DNA from: Sphingomonas sp. JC676
GTDB taxonomy: Bacteria; Pseudomonadota; Alphaproteobacteria; Sphingomonadales; Sphingomonadaceae
DNA length: 64,000 nt
Assembly: GCF_014489075.1 (NCBI RefSeq)
Contig: NZ_JACTGR010000002.1
Location: forward strand, 186,001 to 250,000
Direction: 5' to 3'
The notes beneath the pieces were generated by a model. The model made no database searches. It was not told the origin of the DNA and worked only from the letters and a program-made list of their open reading frames with translations. Positions 54,343 through 62,035 of the stretch are shown in pieces (positions within the stretch are counted from its first letter, which is position 1; the number at the start of each line of letters is the position of its first letter). The position numbers were made by a program, and so were the translations under genes.

Positions 54343-54830
54343 GTGCGCGCCAGTTCCTTGACCGATTCGAGCACATCGACCGCATGGCCGGGCACGCGCA
54401 CCTTGCGCCAGGCGCGGAACAGTGTGCCGTCGGGCGCGAACAGGAAGGTCGATCGCTCGATCCCCATATAACGTTTGCCGTACAGCTGCTTCTCCCCCCA
54501 CACGCCGAGCAGGTCCATCGCCTTGCCATCGACATCGGTGGCGAGTTGCACGGTGAGATCGTATTTCGAGATGAACTTCTGGTGCTTGGCCGCCGGATCC
54601 TTGGAAACCCCCAGCACGACCGCGCCGAGCGCCTCGAACTCGGGCATCAGCGCGGAAAAATCCTGCGCCTCACGTGTGCAGCCCGAGGTATCGTCCTTGG
54701 GATAGAAATAGAGAACGAACGGCTTGCCCGCCGCCCAGTCGGGCAGCTCTATCGTGCCGCCGTCCGACGCCATCAGCTCCATCTTCGGCAGCTTGCCACC
54801 TTGGTCGATCGCCATTTCGCTCTCCGTCAT
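54339..54830 (-). CDS. bcp: Thiol peroxidase, Bcp-type peroxiredoxin
   Basis: This 163-aa peroxiredoxin reduces peroxides. The peroxidatic cysteine is in TSGCTREAQDF. The partner cysteine found five residues later in E. coli BCP is a glutamine here, so it is likely a one-cysteine or atypically resolved member. FYPKDDTSGCT is the family signature. The start is the ATG at 54830, which overlaps the glnE stop (ATGA). Confidence 0.93.
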   Translation of the reverse strand: MTESEMAIDQGGKLPKMELMASDGGTIELPDWAAGKPFVLYFYPKDDTSGCTREAQDFSALMPEFEALGAVVLGVSKDPAAKHQKFISKYDLTVQLATDVDGKAMDLLGVWGEKQLYGKRYMGIERSTFLFAPDGTLFRAWRKVRVPGHAVDVLESVKELART

Positions 54831-57514
54831 CCGCGGGCGCGGATTTTCGCCCAGCATGCGCGGACCTCCTGCCGGGTCCGGTCGAGCTGCGCAACCACCG
54901 CGCCCCAGTCGGCGAGCCCCACCGCGCGCGCGATCAGCGCCTGGGTCGAGGCACCCGGCGGCTGCGCATCCGGCGCGACGAGGCGGAGCGTGACGAGCAA
55001 GCGCGAGAGGAAATCATGCGCGGGGCGCATCTCCGCGACCATTAGCCCCGCGGCTATCAGCGCATCGATCGCGCGGCCCAATTGCGGATCGAAGCCGGTG
55101 CGGTGTAGCAATTGCTCGACATGCACGGCGAATTCGAGATCGACCAGGCCGCCATCGAGCAGCTTAGCGTCGAGCGGGCCGGCCGCCGGTTTGTGGGCGG
55201 CCATCTCGTCGCGCATCTTCGCGGCGTCGGCGACCAGATCGCGGTCCGGCCGCGCGCCCTCCAGGACTTCGCGGATGATGCCGCTCACCGCCTCGCGCGC
55301 GGCGGGCGAGCCGAATACCGGCCGGGCGCGGGTGAGCGCCATATGCTCCCAGGTCCAGGCATCCTCGCGCTGATAGCGGCGGAAAGCATCGAGCGAGACC
55401 GCCAGCGGCCCCTGCCCGCCCGAGGGCCGCAGCCGCGTATCGACTTCGTAGAGGGGGCCCGCTGCCGTCGCGACCGAAAGCGCCGCAGTCACGCGCTGGC
55501 CGAGCCGGTTGTAATAGGTCACCGCGCCGAGCGGCTTCGCGCCGTCGGATTCGGCCGAATAGTCGCCGGTGAAGACATAGACGAGATCGAGGTCGGAGGC
55601 GTGGGTGAGCGCCTGCCCACCCATCCGGCCAAGCGCCAATATCACCAGCTCGCTATCGGGCACGCAACCATGGACACGCGCGAATTCCCCCACGGCCGCC
55701 GCCGCCAGCACCTCGATCGCGGCCTCGGCAACGCGGGCATAGCCGGCGGAAACATCGAGCGGATCGCTGACCCCCGCCACGATCTGCGCGCCCAAGGCAA
55801 AGCGCTTCTCGCCCACCAGGCGGCGAACATGCTCGAGCTGCCACTGATAATCGGCGCCGCGCTCACTGGCCGACATCTCCCGGATCAGCGTCGGGACGTC
55901 GGCGACCGGATCGAGTGCACTCGCATCGATAAGCCCGTCGAGCAGTTCGGCGCGACGGCTCAATTGCTCGGCCAGGGTCGGCGCGTGGCTGAGGATCGCG
56001 CTCATCAGCCGCGCCAGCCCGGGCTGCGCCTCGAGCAGGCGGAAGAAATTGATCGCGCTCGGCAGGCGCGAGAGCATCGCATCGAAGCGGATCAGCGCGT
56101 GCCGGCTGTCCGGCGCCTCGGCAAAGGCGTCGATCAGCCCGGGTAGCACCGCTTCCAGCGCCTCGCGCGCGGCGGTGGTGCGGAGCGCCGGATAGCCGCC
56201 GCCGCGCCATCCCTCTACGACACGCTGCGCGCCCTCGACATCGGCGAATCCCGCCTCCGACAGGCGCCGCGCGAGCTTGTCCGCGTCGCTCGGCAGCCGA
56301 GGCTCCTCGTCGCCCGCAAGCGAATCATAGGTGCGTCCTACCCGCTCGACATGCGGGCGCAGCATCTCGATCAGCGCCGCGCCACTCTCCATGCCGTGCA
56401 GCGCGGCGACATTGTCGAGTGTCTCAGCATTTGCCGGGAGCGTGTGGGTCTGGCGATCGTCGACCATCTGCAACCGATGTTCGATCGTGCGGAACAGCGT
56501 GTAGGCGCTCGACAGTTCGGCCGCCTCGTCGGCGTCGATCCGGCCAGCCTCTGCTAATGCCGCCAGGGCGTCGCGCGTCGCCGGCGCGCGCAGCGCGGGG
56601 TCGCGCCCGCCATGAATAAGCTGGTGGATCTGCGCGAAAAACTCGACTTCGCGGATCCCGCCCCGGCCACGCTTCAGGTCATAGCCGGGGGCGAAGACCT
56701 GCCCCTTCGAATGATGATCGCGGATGCGGCGCGATATGTCGCGGATCTCACGGATGGTGCCGTAGTCGAGCGCACGGCGCCACACGAACGGCCGGATGGC
56801 CGCGAGAAAGCTCTCCCCCAGCGCGAGATCGCCGGCACATGCCCGTGCCCGGATGAATGCGGCGCGCTCCCAGGGTAGCGCCTGCGATTCATAATAAGAG
56901 ATCGCCGCCTCCACCGGCAGCGCGATCGGCGTTACCTCGGGCGACGGCCGCAGGCGCAGATCGACCCGCATCACATAGCCGTCACCGTCGCGCGCCTGGA
57001 GCAGCTCGATCACGCGGCGCCCGATCCGCACCGCTGCTTCCTCCGGCGCTTCGCGGGGACGGCATGGCAGCGTCTCGGGATCGAAGATCAGGATGGGATC
57101 GATGTCCGACGAATAATTGAGCTCGCAGCTGCCCTGCTTGCCCAGCGCGATCGCCGCGAAACCACGCGGTTCGGCGTCGGGCGTGCGTTCGAGGATCGCA
57201 GCGCGGATGGCGCGGTCGAGCGCATTGTCGGCGAACGCGGTGAGGAGGCTGGTGACGCGCGTCAGATCGAAACAGCCGGAAAGATCGCCGAGCGCCACCA
57301 GCAACGCGAGCCGCCTGCGCTCGATCCGCAAGCGCCTGCCTTCGGCCATCTCGCCCTCGAACGCGCGGGCAGTGGCGAGCGGATCGCGCAGGGCGGCTTT
57401 GGGGTCGCGCAGCAGGTCCGACTCGCGTTCCGCAAGGTTCGCCAGGAATGGGGAATGGCTGCGGAGTCGCGCCAATGCATTGGCGAACAAGGGGGAATTT
57501 TGAGGTTGCGCCAT
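54827..57514 (-). CDS. glnE: Bifunctional glutamine synthetase adenylyltransferase/deadenylase
   Basis: This 895-aa enzyme adenylylates or deadenylylates glutamine synthetase in response to nitrogen status. Two nucleotidyltransferase domains are visible. The first has GKQGSCELNYSSDIDPILIF and the second GRMGGQALTHASDLDLVYVF; each keeps the Gly-Ser/Gly-Gly and D-x-D metal motif. Helical domains lie between and after them. Length is slightly below E. coli GlnE. It is the first gene of the glnE-bcp-DUF455 operon. Confidence 0.95.
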   Translation of the reverse strand: MAQPQNSPLFANALARLRSHSPFLANLAERESDLLRDPKAALRDPLATARAFEGEMAEGRRLRIERRRLALLVALGDLSGCFDLTRVTSLLTAFADNALDRAIRAAILERTPDAEPRGFAAIALGKQGSCELNYSSDIDPILIFDPETLPCRPREAPEEAAVRIGRRVIELLQARDGDGYVMRVDLRLRPSPEVTPIALPVEAAISYYESQALPWERAAFIRARACAGDLALGESFLAAIRPFVWRRALDYGTIREIRDISRRIRDHHSKGQVFAPGYDLKRGRGGIREVEFFAQIHQLIHGGRDPALRAPATRDALAALAEAGRIDADEAAELSSAYTLFRTIEHRLQMVDDRQTHTLPANAETLDNVAALHGMESGAALIEMLRPHVERVGRTYDSLAGDEEPRLPSDADKLARRLSEAGFADVEGAQRVVEGWRGGGYPALRTTAAREALEAVLPGLIDAFAEAPDSRHALIRFDAMLSRLPSAINFFRLLEAQPGLARLMSAILSHAPTLAEQLSRRAELLDGLIDASALDPVADVPTLIREMSASERGADYQWQLEHVRRLVGEKRFALGAQIVAGVSDPLDVSAGYARVAEAAIEVLAAAAVGEFARVHGCVPDSELVILALGRMGGQALTHASDLDLVYVFTGDYSAESDGAKPLGAVTYYNRLGQRVTAALSVATAAGPLYEVDTRLRPSGGQGPLAVSLDAFRRYQREDAWTWEHMALTRARPVFGSPAAREAVSGIIREVLEGARPDRDLVADAAKMRDEMAAHKPAAGPLDAKLLDGGLVDLEFAVHVEQLLHRTGFDPQLGRAIDALIAAGLMVAEMRPAHDFLSRLLVTLRLVAPDAQPPGASTQALIARAVGLADWGAVVAQLDRTRQEVRACWAKIRARG

Positions 57515-57588
57515 CAGAATTCAGACACACCGATCATCTAAATGCGACGAGTCAAGCAACAAATTTAACCGCGGTCCGTTCTAGATGC

Positions 57589-57777
57589 GTGGTTAGTACA
57601 TCTTCAAATCCCGTCCCTGAGGCCAAGCAATCCGCATTCCGAGTAGAATCGCCGCGTGCAAGCGATGCGATCGGGAAGGCGTTACGCTCTACCTATGTGC
57701 GGGAACTCGGGCTTCCGGAAGATATGGCCGCCATGCTGATTCAGTTGAACGGGCACGATAGCCGAAAGGCCTGTTGA
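57589..57777 (+). CDS. Small NepR-like protein, possible second anti-sigma factor
   Basis: From GTG 57589 a 62-aa frame ends before ecfG, which is convergent. Its middle, AIGKALRSTYVREL, followed by LPEDMAAMLIQLN, aligns with the NepR helix-helix pattern (G-x-ALR-x-x-Y, then P-x-D-x-x-x-x-L-x-x-L) with two residues fewer between the helices. It has a short basic tail. The gene overlaps no other coding sequence, and its start is only 74 bases from the glnE start on the other strand. I see no GGAAC promoter. The start and even coding status are uncertain. If real it may bind EcfG or PhyR as the true NepR does. Confidence 0.45.
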   Translation: MVSTSSNPVPEAKQSAFRVESPRASDAIGKALRSTYVRELGLPEDMAAMLIQLNGHDSRKAC

Positions 57778-57785
57778 GCCAAACG

Positions 57786-57803
57786 CCTGCTCCTGCGAGC
57801 AGG
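57786..57803. terminator. Hairpin between NepR-like ORF and ecfG
   Basis: A perfect 7-bp stem CCTGCTC (57786-57792) / GAGCAGG (57797-57803) with a CTGC loop lies between the two convergent stops. It can serve both directions; no clear U-tract. Confidence 0.5.
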
Positions 57804-57810
57804 TGCTGAA

Positions 57811-58464
57811 TCAGCGGTCGCGGCTCAGATCGTCGACTTCCCCCATGATGGTATCGAGCGCACTGCGTCCGTCGGCGTTGATCTGGCTGTCGCGGCGTGA
57901 GGGCAATTGTCCGTCGGTCAGCAACGCCTCGAGCGCCACGCGGCCACGCGCGACGCGGCTCTTGATCGTGCCAACGGCGACATTGCAGATCTCGGCTGCC
58001 TCTTCATAGGCGAAGCCGCCCGCGCCGACGAGGATCAGCGCCTCACGCTGAGGCTGGGGCAGATGCAGCAGCGCGCGCTGCATGTCGGAAAGCTCGACAT
58101 GGCGATCCTGGCTGGCCGGCGCGGCGAGCAGCCGATCGGCCACCAGATCGTCCCACTCGCCCTTGAACCGCGCACGGCGCATCTGGCTGAGATAGAGGTT
58201 GCGCAGGATGATGAAGGTCCAGGCGCGCATATTGGTGCCAGCCTGAAAGCGCTTGCGCGCCGCCCAGGCCTTGAGCAGCGTTTCCTGCACCAGATCGTCC
58301 GCAAGGTCGCGGCTGCCCGAAAGCGAGCGACCAAAGGCGCGGAGATGCGGGATCACTTGCGCAAGCTGGGTCTTGAACTCTGGATCGGAGAGCGAGACGT
58401 GCTCCGGCACTTCGCCTTCGGTGGCGGCGTGCGAGCTTTCGTCAGGCTGATTGGCCTCGGTCAT
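57811..58464 (-). CDS. ecfG: General stress response sigma factor EcfG
   Basis: This 217-aa ECF sigma factor directs RNA polymerase to GGAAC/CGTT promoters in stress. Region 2 has LADDLVQETLLKAWAARKRF and NMRAWTFIILRNLYLSQMRR. Region 4 has LPQPQREALILVGAGGFAYE followed by VAVGTIKSRVARGR. A 20-residue charged start precedes region 2. The ATG at 58464 gives the standard length. In resting cells it is held by NepR and released when phosphorylated PhyR binds NepR. It is surrounded by all of these partners here. Confidence 0.95.
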   Translation of the reverse strand: MTEANQPDESSHAATEGEVPEHVSLSDPEFKTQLAQVIPHLRAFGRSLSGSRDLADDLVQETLLKAWAARKRFQAGTNMRAWTFIILRNLYLSQMRRARFKGEWDDLVADRLLAAPASQDRHVELSDMQRALLHLPQPQREALILVGAGGFAYEEAAEICNVAVGTIKSRVARGRVALEALLTDGQLPSRRDSQINADGRSALDTIMGEVDDLSRDR

Positions 58465-58555
58465 TCGATCCCGTTCGTTAGCGCGAGCCGCGTTGCGGCG
58501 AATAAAGGAGATAGGCGTCGCAGGTGCGATTGCCAGCTTATTCCGGCAGTCCAGG

Positions 58556-58693
58556 TCAGGACCAGAGAATGACGGCAAAGGCTATGATCACCAGTACCAG
58601 GCCGACGCCAAGTACATAGCGGGTGACGTGCGGAGTTGCGCCGGCGCGGGCGTCCTCTGTCGAGATGTGAACGGGTTCGTTGTTCTCAGCCAT
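58556..58693 (-). CDS. 45-aa membrane protein between ecfG and phyR
   Basis: An ATG at 58693 opens a 45-codon frame starting MAENNEPVHISTEDARAG and ending in a single TM helix (YVLGVGLVLVIIAFAVILWS). It faces the same way as ecfG and starts 69 bases after the phyR stop; it ends 91 bases before the ecfG start. The charged head and clean TM tail suggest a real membrane peptide. I know no named family. It may be part of the stress locus transcript. Confidence 0.72.
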   Translation of the reverse strand: MAENNEPVHISTEDARAGATPHVTRYVLGVGLVLVIIAFAVILWS

Positions 58694-58762
58694 ATCGCTT
58701 CAACACACCAAAACCGTTTTGGGTCCGTATCATATGGAACCCGCGCCAGCTTTTTTGCCTCT

Positions 58763-59560
58763 TCAGGCCGGAACGGTCGCCTGATCGAAGAACAGCGCCT
58801 GGCTGATCGTGGTCTTCACGGTCTCACGCTGGAAAGGCTTTGTGATGAGGAAGGTTGGCTCGGGTCGCTCGCCGGTCAGCAAGCGTTCCGGGAACGCCGT
58901 GATGAAGATCACCGGCACGCTATACTCGGCCAGGATGTCCTTGACCGCATCGATGCCCGAGCTGTCATCAGCAAGCTGGATGTCGGCGAGCACCAGCCCC
59001 GGGCGATCCTCCATCGCCAGCGCCACCGCCTCGTCGCGCGTGACAGCGACACCGGTGACTTCATGGCCCAGATCGCGGACGATCTGCTCGAGGTCCATCG
59101 CGATCAGCGGTTCATCCTCGATGATCATCACACGGGTGCGTGTCTGCCGCTCGATCTCGGCAACGGCCTCGGCGACCAGGTTCGACACTTGCTCAGGCTC
59201 CTCATCGATAAGATAGGCCGCGTCCTCGGGACTGAATCCCTCGACGGTGGTCAGCAGCAGCGCCTGGCGCGAAAGTGGCGTGAGCCGTGCGAGACGCTTG
59301 CGCGCGATCGCTTCATTCTCGTTGGGGCTGTCTTCGCGGATGTCCTCCTCTTCGAGGTGCGTCGACTGCCAGATCGCCTGGAAGGTACGATAGAGGCCGA
59401 GGCGCGGATCGACTTCGCGCGGAAACTGATCGGGCGCCGCCACGATCGCCTCCAGCGCTGCGCGCACATAGCGGTCGCCTTCGGCCTGGCTGCCGGTGAG
59501 CGCGCGCGCGTAGCGCCGCAGGAGGGGGAGATGAGGCGCGAGTTGCTGTCCGAGCGACAT
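58763..59560 (-). CDS. phyR: Anti-anti-sigma response regulator PhyR
   Basis: This 266-aa regulator joins an N-terminal sigma-like domain (about residues 1-130, ECF sigma2/sigma4 mimic) to a C-terminal receiver (about 143-262). Phosphorylation is expected at D193 in VLADIQLADDS, with the acidic pair E148-D149 (IIEDEP) and the lysine in LITKPF. When phosphorylated the sigma-like domain binds NepR and frees EcfG. The ATG at 59560 has AAGGAG upstream. It is divergent from nepR. Confidence 0.96.
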   Translation of the reverse strand: MSLGQQLAPHLPLLRRYARALTGSQAEGDRYVRAALEAIVAAPDQFPREVDPRLGLYRTFQAIWQSTHLEEEDIREDSPNENEAIARKRLARLTPLSRQALLLTTVEGFSPEDAAYLIDEEPEQVSNLVAEAVAEIERQTRTRVMIIEDEPLIAMDLEQIVRDLGHEVTGVAVTRDEAVALAMEDRPGLVLADIQLADDSSGIDAVKDILAEYSVPVIFITAFPERLLTGERPEPTFLITKPFQRETVKTTISQALFFDQATVPA

Positions 59561-59673
59561 AATTGGGTCATTCTCCTTCGAGTGCGCTAGCCGCATATCT
59601 CGGCTTCGCGCGGGTCCATTGCAATCAGTTCTGCTACCCGAAGGAGCCCCTCCCCGGATTTCGCATCGCCTGT

Positions 59674-59698
59674 GGAACAATCGAGAGGCTCTTTGGTT
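59674..59698 (+). promoter_or_regulatory. Probable EcfG promoter of nepR
   Basis: GGAAC (59674-59678), 16 bases, then GGTT (59695-59698). This fits GGAAC-N16-CGTT with one mismatch in the -10. It would start transcription about 135 bases upstream of nepR, giving the feedback loop known for this regulon. Confidence 0.55.
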
Positions 59699-59841
59699 TC
59701 ATCCCCCAATGCCGCGTCGTCTTGATGCACGAACGCCGGGTGTTTGCACTCGGCGGCTTTGTGAGTATTCGTCACACGCGGTTGAAATAGTGTCGGTCAT
59801 AGTCCGGGGCTCCGTCGACCCGGGCCCTCAGGGGGGAATTG

Positions 59842-60009
59842 GTGCGTTCCGCTAAAGACGAAAACAAGAAGCCGCTAAAGGCGAGAGGCGGAAATGATGC
59901 CAATCGGCCCGGCAGGAGCGTGGGCGAAGCGTTGCGCCAAGCCTATGACGAGGCCGTTCGCGAATCCGTACCCGCCGACCTTCTCGACCTCCTGAAAAAG
60001 CTCGACTAA
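59842..60009 (+). CDS. nepR: Anti-sigma factor NepR
   Basis: This 55-aa protein holds EcfG inactive. The two NepR helices are clear: VGEALRQAYDEAVRES and PADLLDLLKKLD, with a disordered basic N-terminus (ENKKPLKARGG). It starts at GTG 59842 with AGGGGGG nearby. The gene for the PhyP-like protein follows 11 bases later on the same strand. PhyR is divergent and its sigma-like domain is the rival binding partner. Confidence 0.93.
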   Translation: MRSAKDENKKPLKARGGNDANRPGRSVGEALRQAYDEAVRESVPADLLDLLKKLD

Positions 60010-60020
60010 CGCTTTCACGT

Positions 60021-61589
60021 ATGGACGACACGGATCTTGAGCCGCGCGCCAAAGGCCCAGCGGCTCTGCTGGGGCGTATGCCGACGGGCGCCAAGGTCTT
60101 TCTGATCCTGGTCGGCGCGCTGCTGCCGCTCGCGCTGATCGCGCTGTTCACCACCACCCAGACCACGCGCCATGCCGGCGCCGAGGCACGTCAGCGGCTG
60201 GGCGTGGCGGCGGACGAAAGCTCGGGCGTCGTCGCCAATGTTCTCGCCAACCATGTGAGTCAGCTCAGCGAAGGGTTGGCAGCACTCGAACGCGATCCCC
60301 AGAACGCGCCGAGCTGCACGCGGCTCGCGGGCACCTTCGCCGCGCAGGGCGGCGTGCGGTTCGTGATCGCCGATGGCAATGGCAAGATATTGTGCGGCGA
60401 ACGTTTCACGGTCGCCGGTGCCGCGGTGCTGGATCCGCGCCAGGTGCAGGCGGCGATCCTGGGCAATGGCCTGGTCGTCCGTGTCGGCGGCAATGCGGGG
60501 CTCAGCGCCGCAGCTTTCTATACGCCTGCCGCGCTCGCCACGCTTGCCCGTCCCAGCGGGTTCGTACCCGAATATGGCGCGGCGATCGTCCGCGACGACG
60601 ACCGGCTCGCCCTGCGCGCGCTTGCCCATGCCGGGCCGCTCGACCGGCGCGAAACGGTCAAGCGCGAGCTCGGGCTGGACGGACTCGTGCTCGAAATGTC
60701 GATGCCGGGTGCGCCGATCACGTCACCGCTGATGATCGCCACCGTGCTCCTCGTGCTGATGTGGCTCGCCGCCGCCGGAATCGGCTGGTTCGTGGTCGAT
60801 ATCCTGCTGATCCGCCCACTCAGGCGGCTGCGCACGAGCGTAGGCAACTACAAGCCCGGCGAAGTGATCGACATGCGCCGTATAGGCGCGATTCCGGCAC
60901 AGGAAATCCGTGAACTCGGCCAGACCTTCCGCGAGATCAGCCGCACCGTGCAGGCGCACGAATCGGACCTGGCCGAAGGGCTCGTCCGCCAGACACGCCT
61001 GACGCGCGAGGTCCATCACCGTGTGAAGAACAATCTTCAGGTGATCTCCAGCCTGATCAACTTCCATGCGCGCGCCGCCAGGGGCCCCGAGGCGGCCGAG
61101 GCCTATGCTTCGATCCAGCGGCGTGTCGATGCGCTCGCCGTGGTCCATCGCCATCATTATGCGGAACTCGAGGAAAATCGTGGGCTAGAGCTGCGATCGG
61201 TGATCGGCGAACTCGCCTCCAGCATCCGCGCGACCGCACCCGAACGCGCCGCCGGCCTGGGCATCTCGCTTGAGATCGAGCCCTTGCTCGTCAATCAGGA
61301 CGTCGCGATCGCGGTCGCCTTCCTGATCACCGAGATCGTCGAGTTGGCGATGAGCCGCCACGGCGACACCCAGGTGCGCATCTCGATCAAGTCGAGCGAC
61401 GAGCCAGACCGCGCGATCCTCCGCGTCAGTTCGCCTGCGCTGATCGAAAGCGCCGAGCTCGAGGCATTGATCGAGACCCGCTATGGCCGCGTGATGAGTG
61501 GGCTGGCGCGCCAGCTGCGCACCAAGCTGCACCATGATCCGCTGGTCGGCGCCTATGAGGCCTCGATAGCCGTCACTGGCCGGCCCTGA
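60021..61589 (+). CDS. PhyP-like HisKA_2 sensor protein with degenerate ATPase domain
   Basis: This 522-aa membrane protein has two TM helices (about residues 25-45 and 235-260) around a periplasmic sensor, a HAMP-like segment, and a HisKA_2 domain with EVHHRVKNNLQVISSLI (phospho-histidine). The following ATPase domain has lost the asparagine box (EIVELAMS in place of E-x-x-x-NA) and the DxGxG box. In Sphingomonas melonis the kinase-like protein encoded next to nepR, PhyP, acts as a negative regulator, probably a PhyR phosphatase. The loss of ATP-binding residues here supports that role. The nepR spacing of 11 bases says they are co-transcribed. Confidence 0.85.
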   Translation: MDDTDLEPRAKGPAALLGRMPTGAKVFLILVGALLPLALIALFTTTQTTRHAGAEARQRLGVAADESSGVVANVLANHVSQLSEGLAALERDPQNAPSCTRLAGTFAAQGGVRFVIADGNGKILCGERFTVAGAAVLDPRQVQAAILGNGLVVRVGGNAGLSAAAFYTPAALATLARPSGFVPEYGAAIVRDDDRLALRALAHAGPLDRRETVKRELGLDGLVLEMSMPGAPITSPLMIATVLLVLMWLAAAGIGWFVVDILLIRPLRRLRTSVGNYKPGEVIDMRRIGAIPAQEIRELGQTFREISRTVQAHESDLAEGLVRQTRLTREVHHRVKNNLQVISSLINFHARAARGPEAAEAYASIQRRVDALAVVHRHHYAELEENRGLELRSVIGELASSIRATAPERAAGLGISLEIEPLLVNQDVAIAVAFLITEIVELAMSRHGDTQVRISIKSSDEPDRAILRVSSPALIESAELEALIETRYGRVMSGLARQLRTKLHHDPLVGAYEASIAVTGRP

Positions 61590-61620
61590 ATCTTTTTCCA
61601 AAATTTTTTGCGGAATTCGG

Positions 61621-61645
61621 GGAACCACATACGCCGGATGTCGTT
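61621..61645 (+). promoter_or_regulatory. EcfG promoter, perfect GGAAC-N16-CGTT
   Basis: GGAAC at 61621-61625, 16 bases, CGTT at 61642-61645 (continuing TTTG). This is an exact match to the alphaproteobacterial general stress promoter, in the locus that encodes the sigma factor. It reads into the small-RNA candidate at 61652, with no coding start for more than 200 bases. Confidence 0.85.
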
Positions 61646-61651
61646 TTGCTA

Positions 61652-61760
61652 TTCGGATAGTGACCTTTTGCCCCCCCGCTCTCGCTATCCAAGACATAGG
61701 CCCGGAAGCGTCCACCCTCCCCCCCCCGGTGACGCTTCCGGGCCTAACACTTTCCAATAT
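61652..61760 (+). ncRNA. GsrN-like stress small RNA (candidate)
   Basis: Downstream of the EcfG promoter the RNA can fold into two hairpins. The first (GGATAGTGA 61655-61663 with TCGCTATCC 61682-61690, one G-U pair) begins almost at the predicted first base and shows seven Cs in its loop. The second has a perfect 16-bp stem (61697-61712 with 61731-61746) and a loop with a run of eight Cs. Exposed C-rich loops at the 5' end, an EcfG promoter, and position in the nepR-phyR-ecfG locus are the features I recall for GsrN, the stress sRNA of Caulobacter. The 3' end is estimated; only a weak U-stretch follows. Confidence 0.65.
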
Positions 61761-61805
61761 CTAAGATTTTCCAAGTGGCTCCGGAGCTGCGCTCGTGCCT
61801 GTTGC

Positions 61806-61831
61806 GGAACGATTCCGCCGGCCCGCGCATT
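61806..61831 (+). promoter_or_regulatory. Possible second EcfG promoter, for the entericidin-like gene
   Basis: GGAAC at 61806-61810, 17 bases, CATT at 61828-61831, one mismatch from CGTT. It would start transcripts about 30 bases before the ATG at 61866. The match is weaker than the one at 61621. Confidence 0.4.
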
Positions 61832-61865
61832 CCCCTTTCGCCTTTCACGATAATGGAGAATTCAA

Positions 61866-62000
61866 ATGCGCAAGATCCTGGCATGCATCGCGATCGCCGG
61901 CGCGGTCCTGGTTTCGGCATGCAACACGGTCGAGGGCGTCGGCAAGGACGTGTCGTCCGCAGGCGACACCGTCGCCAACGCAGCCGACGACAACAAATAA
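61866..62000 (+). CDS. Entericidin-like small lipoprotein
   Basis: This 44-aa protein begins with a lipoprotein signal (MRKILACIAIAGAVLVSAC) whose cysteine at residue 19 follows SA. The remainder, NTVEGVGKDVSSAGDTVANA, is the entericidin A/B pattern. A GGAGA site precedes the ATG. Entericidins are small envelope lipoproteins linked to stress and stationary phase. In this position it is likely a member of the EcfG regulon. Confidence 0.85.
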   Translation: MRKILACIAIAGAVLVSACNTVEGVGKDVSSAGDTVANAADDNK

Positions 62001-62010
62001 GCTACGGCGA

Positions 62011-62033
62011 GCCTCTCCCTTAGCGGGAGGGGC
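62011..62033. terminator. Terminator between convergent genes
   Basis: GCCTCTCCC (62011-62019) pairs with GGGAGGGGC (62025-62033; one T-G pair) around a TTAGC loop, between the entericidin stop and the tatC stop. Confidence 0.6.
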
Positions 62034-62035
62034 CG

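Noticed and set aside
58736..58761. A GGAAC upstream of the small membrane gene as an EcfG promoter
   Set aside because: It is on the plus strand while the genes are on the minus strand, and no CGTT is found 16-17 bases later.
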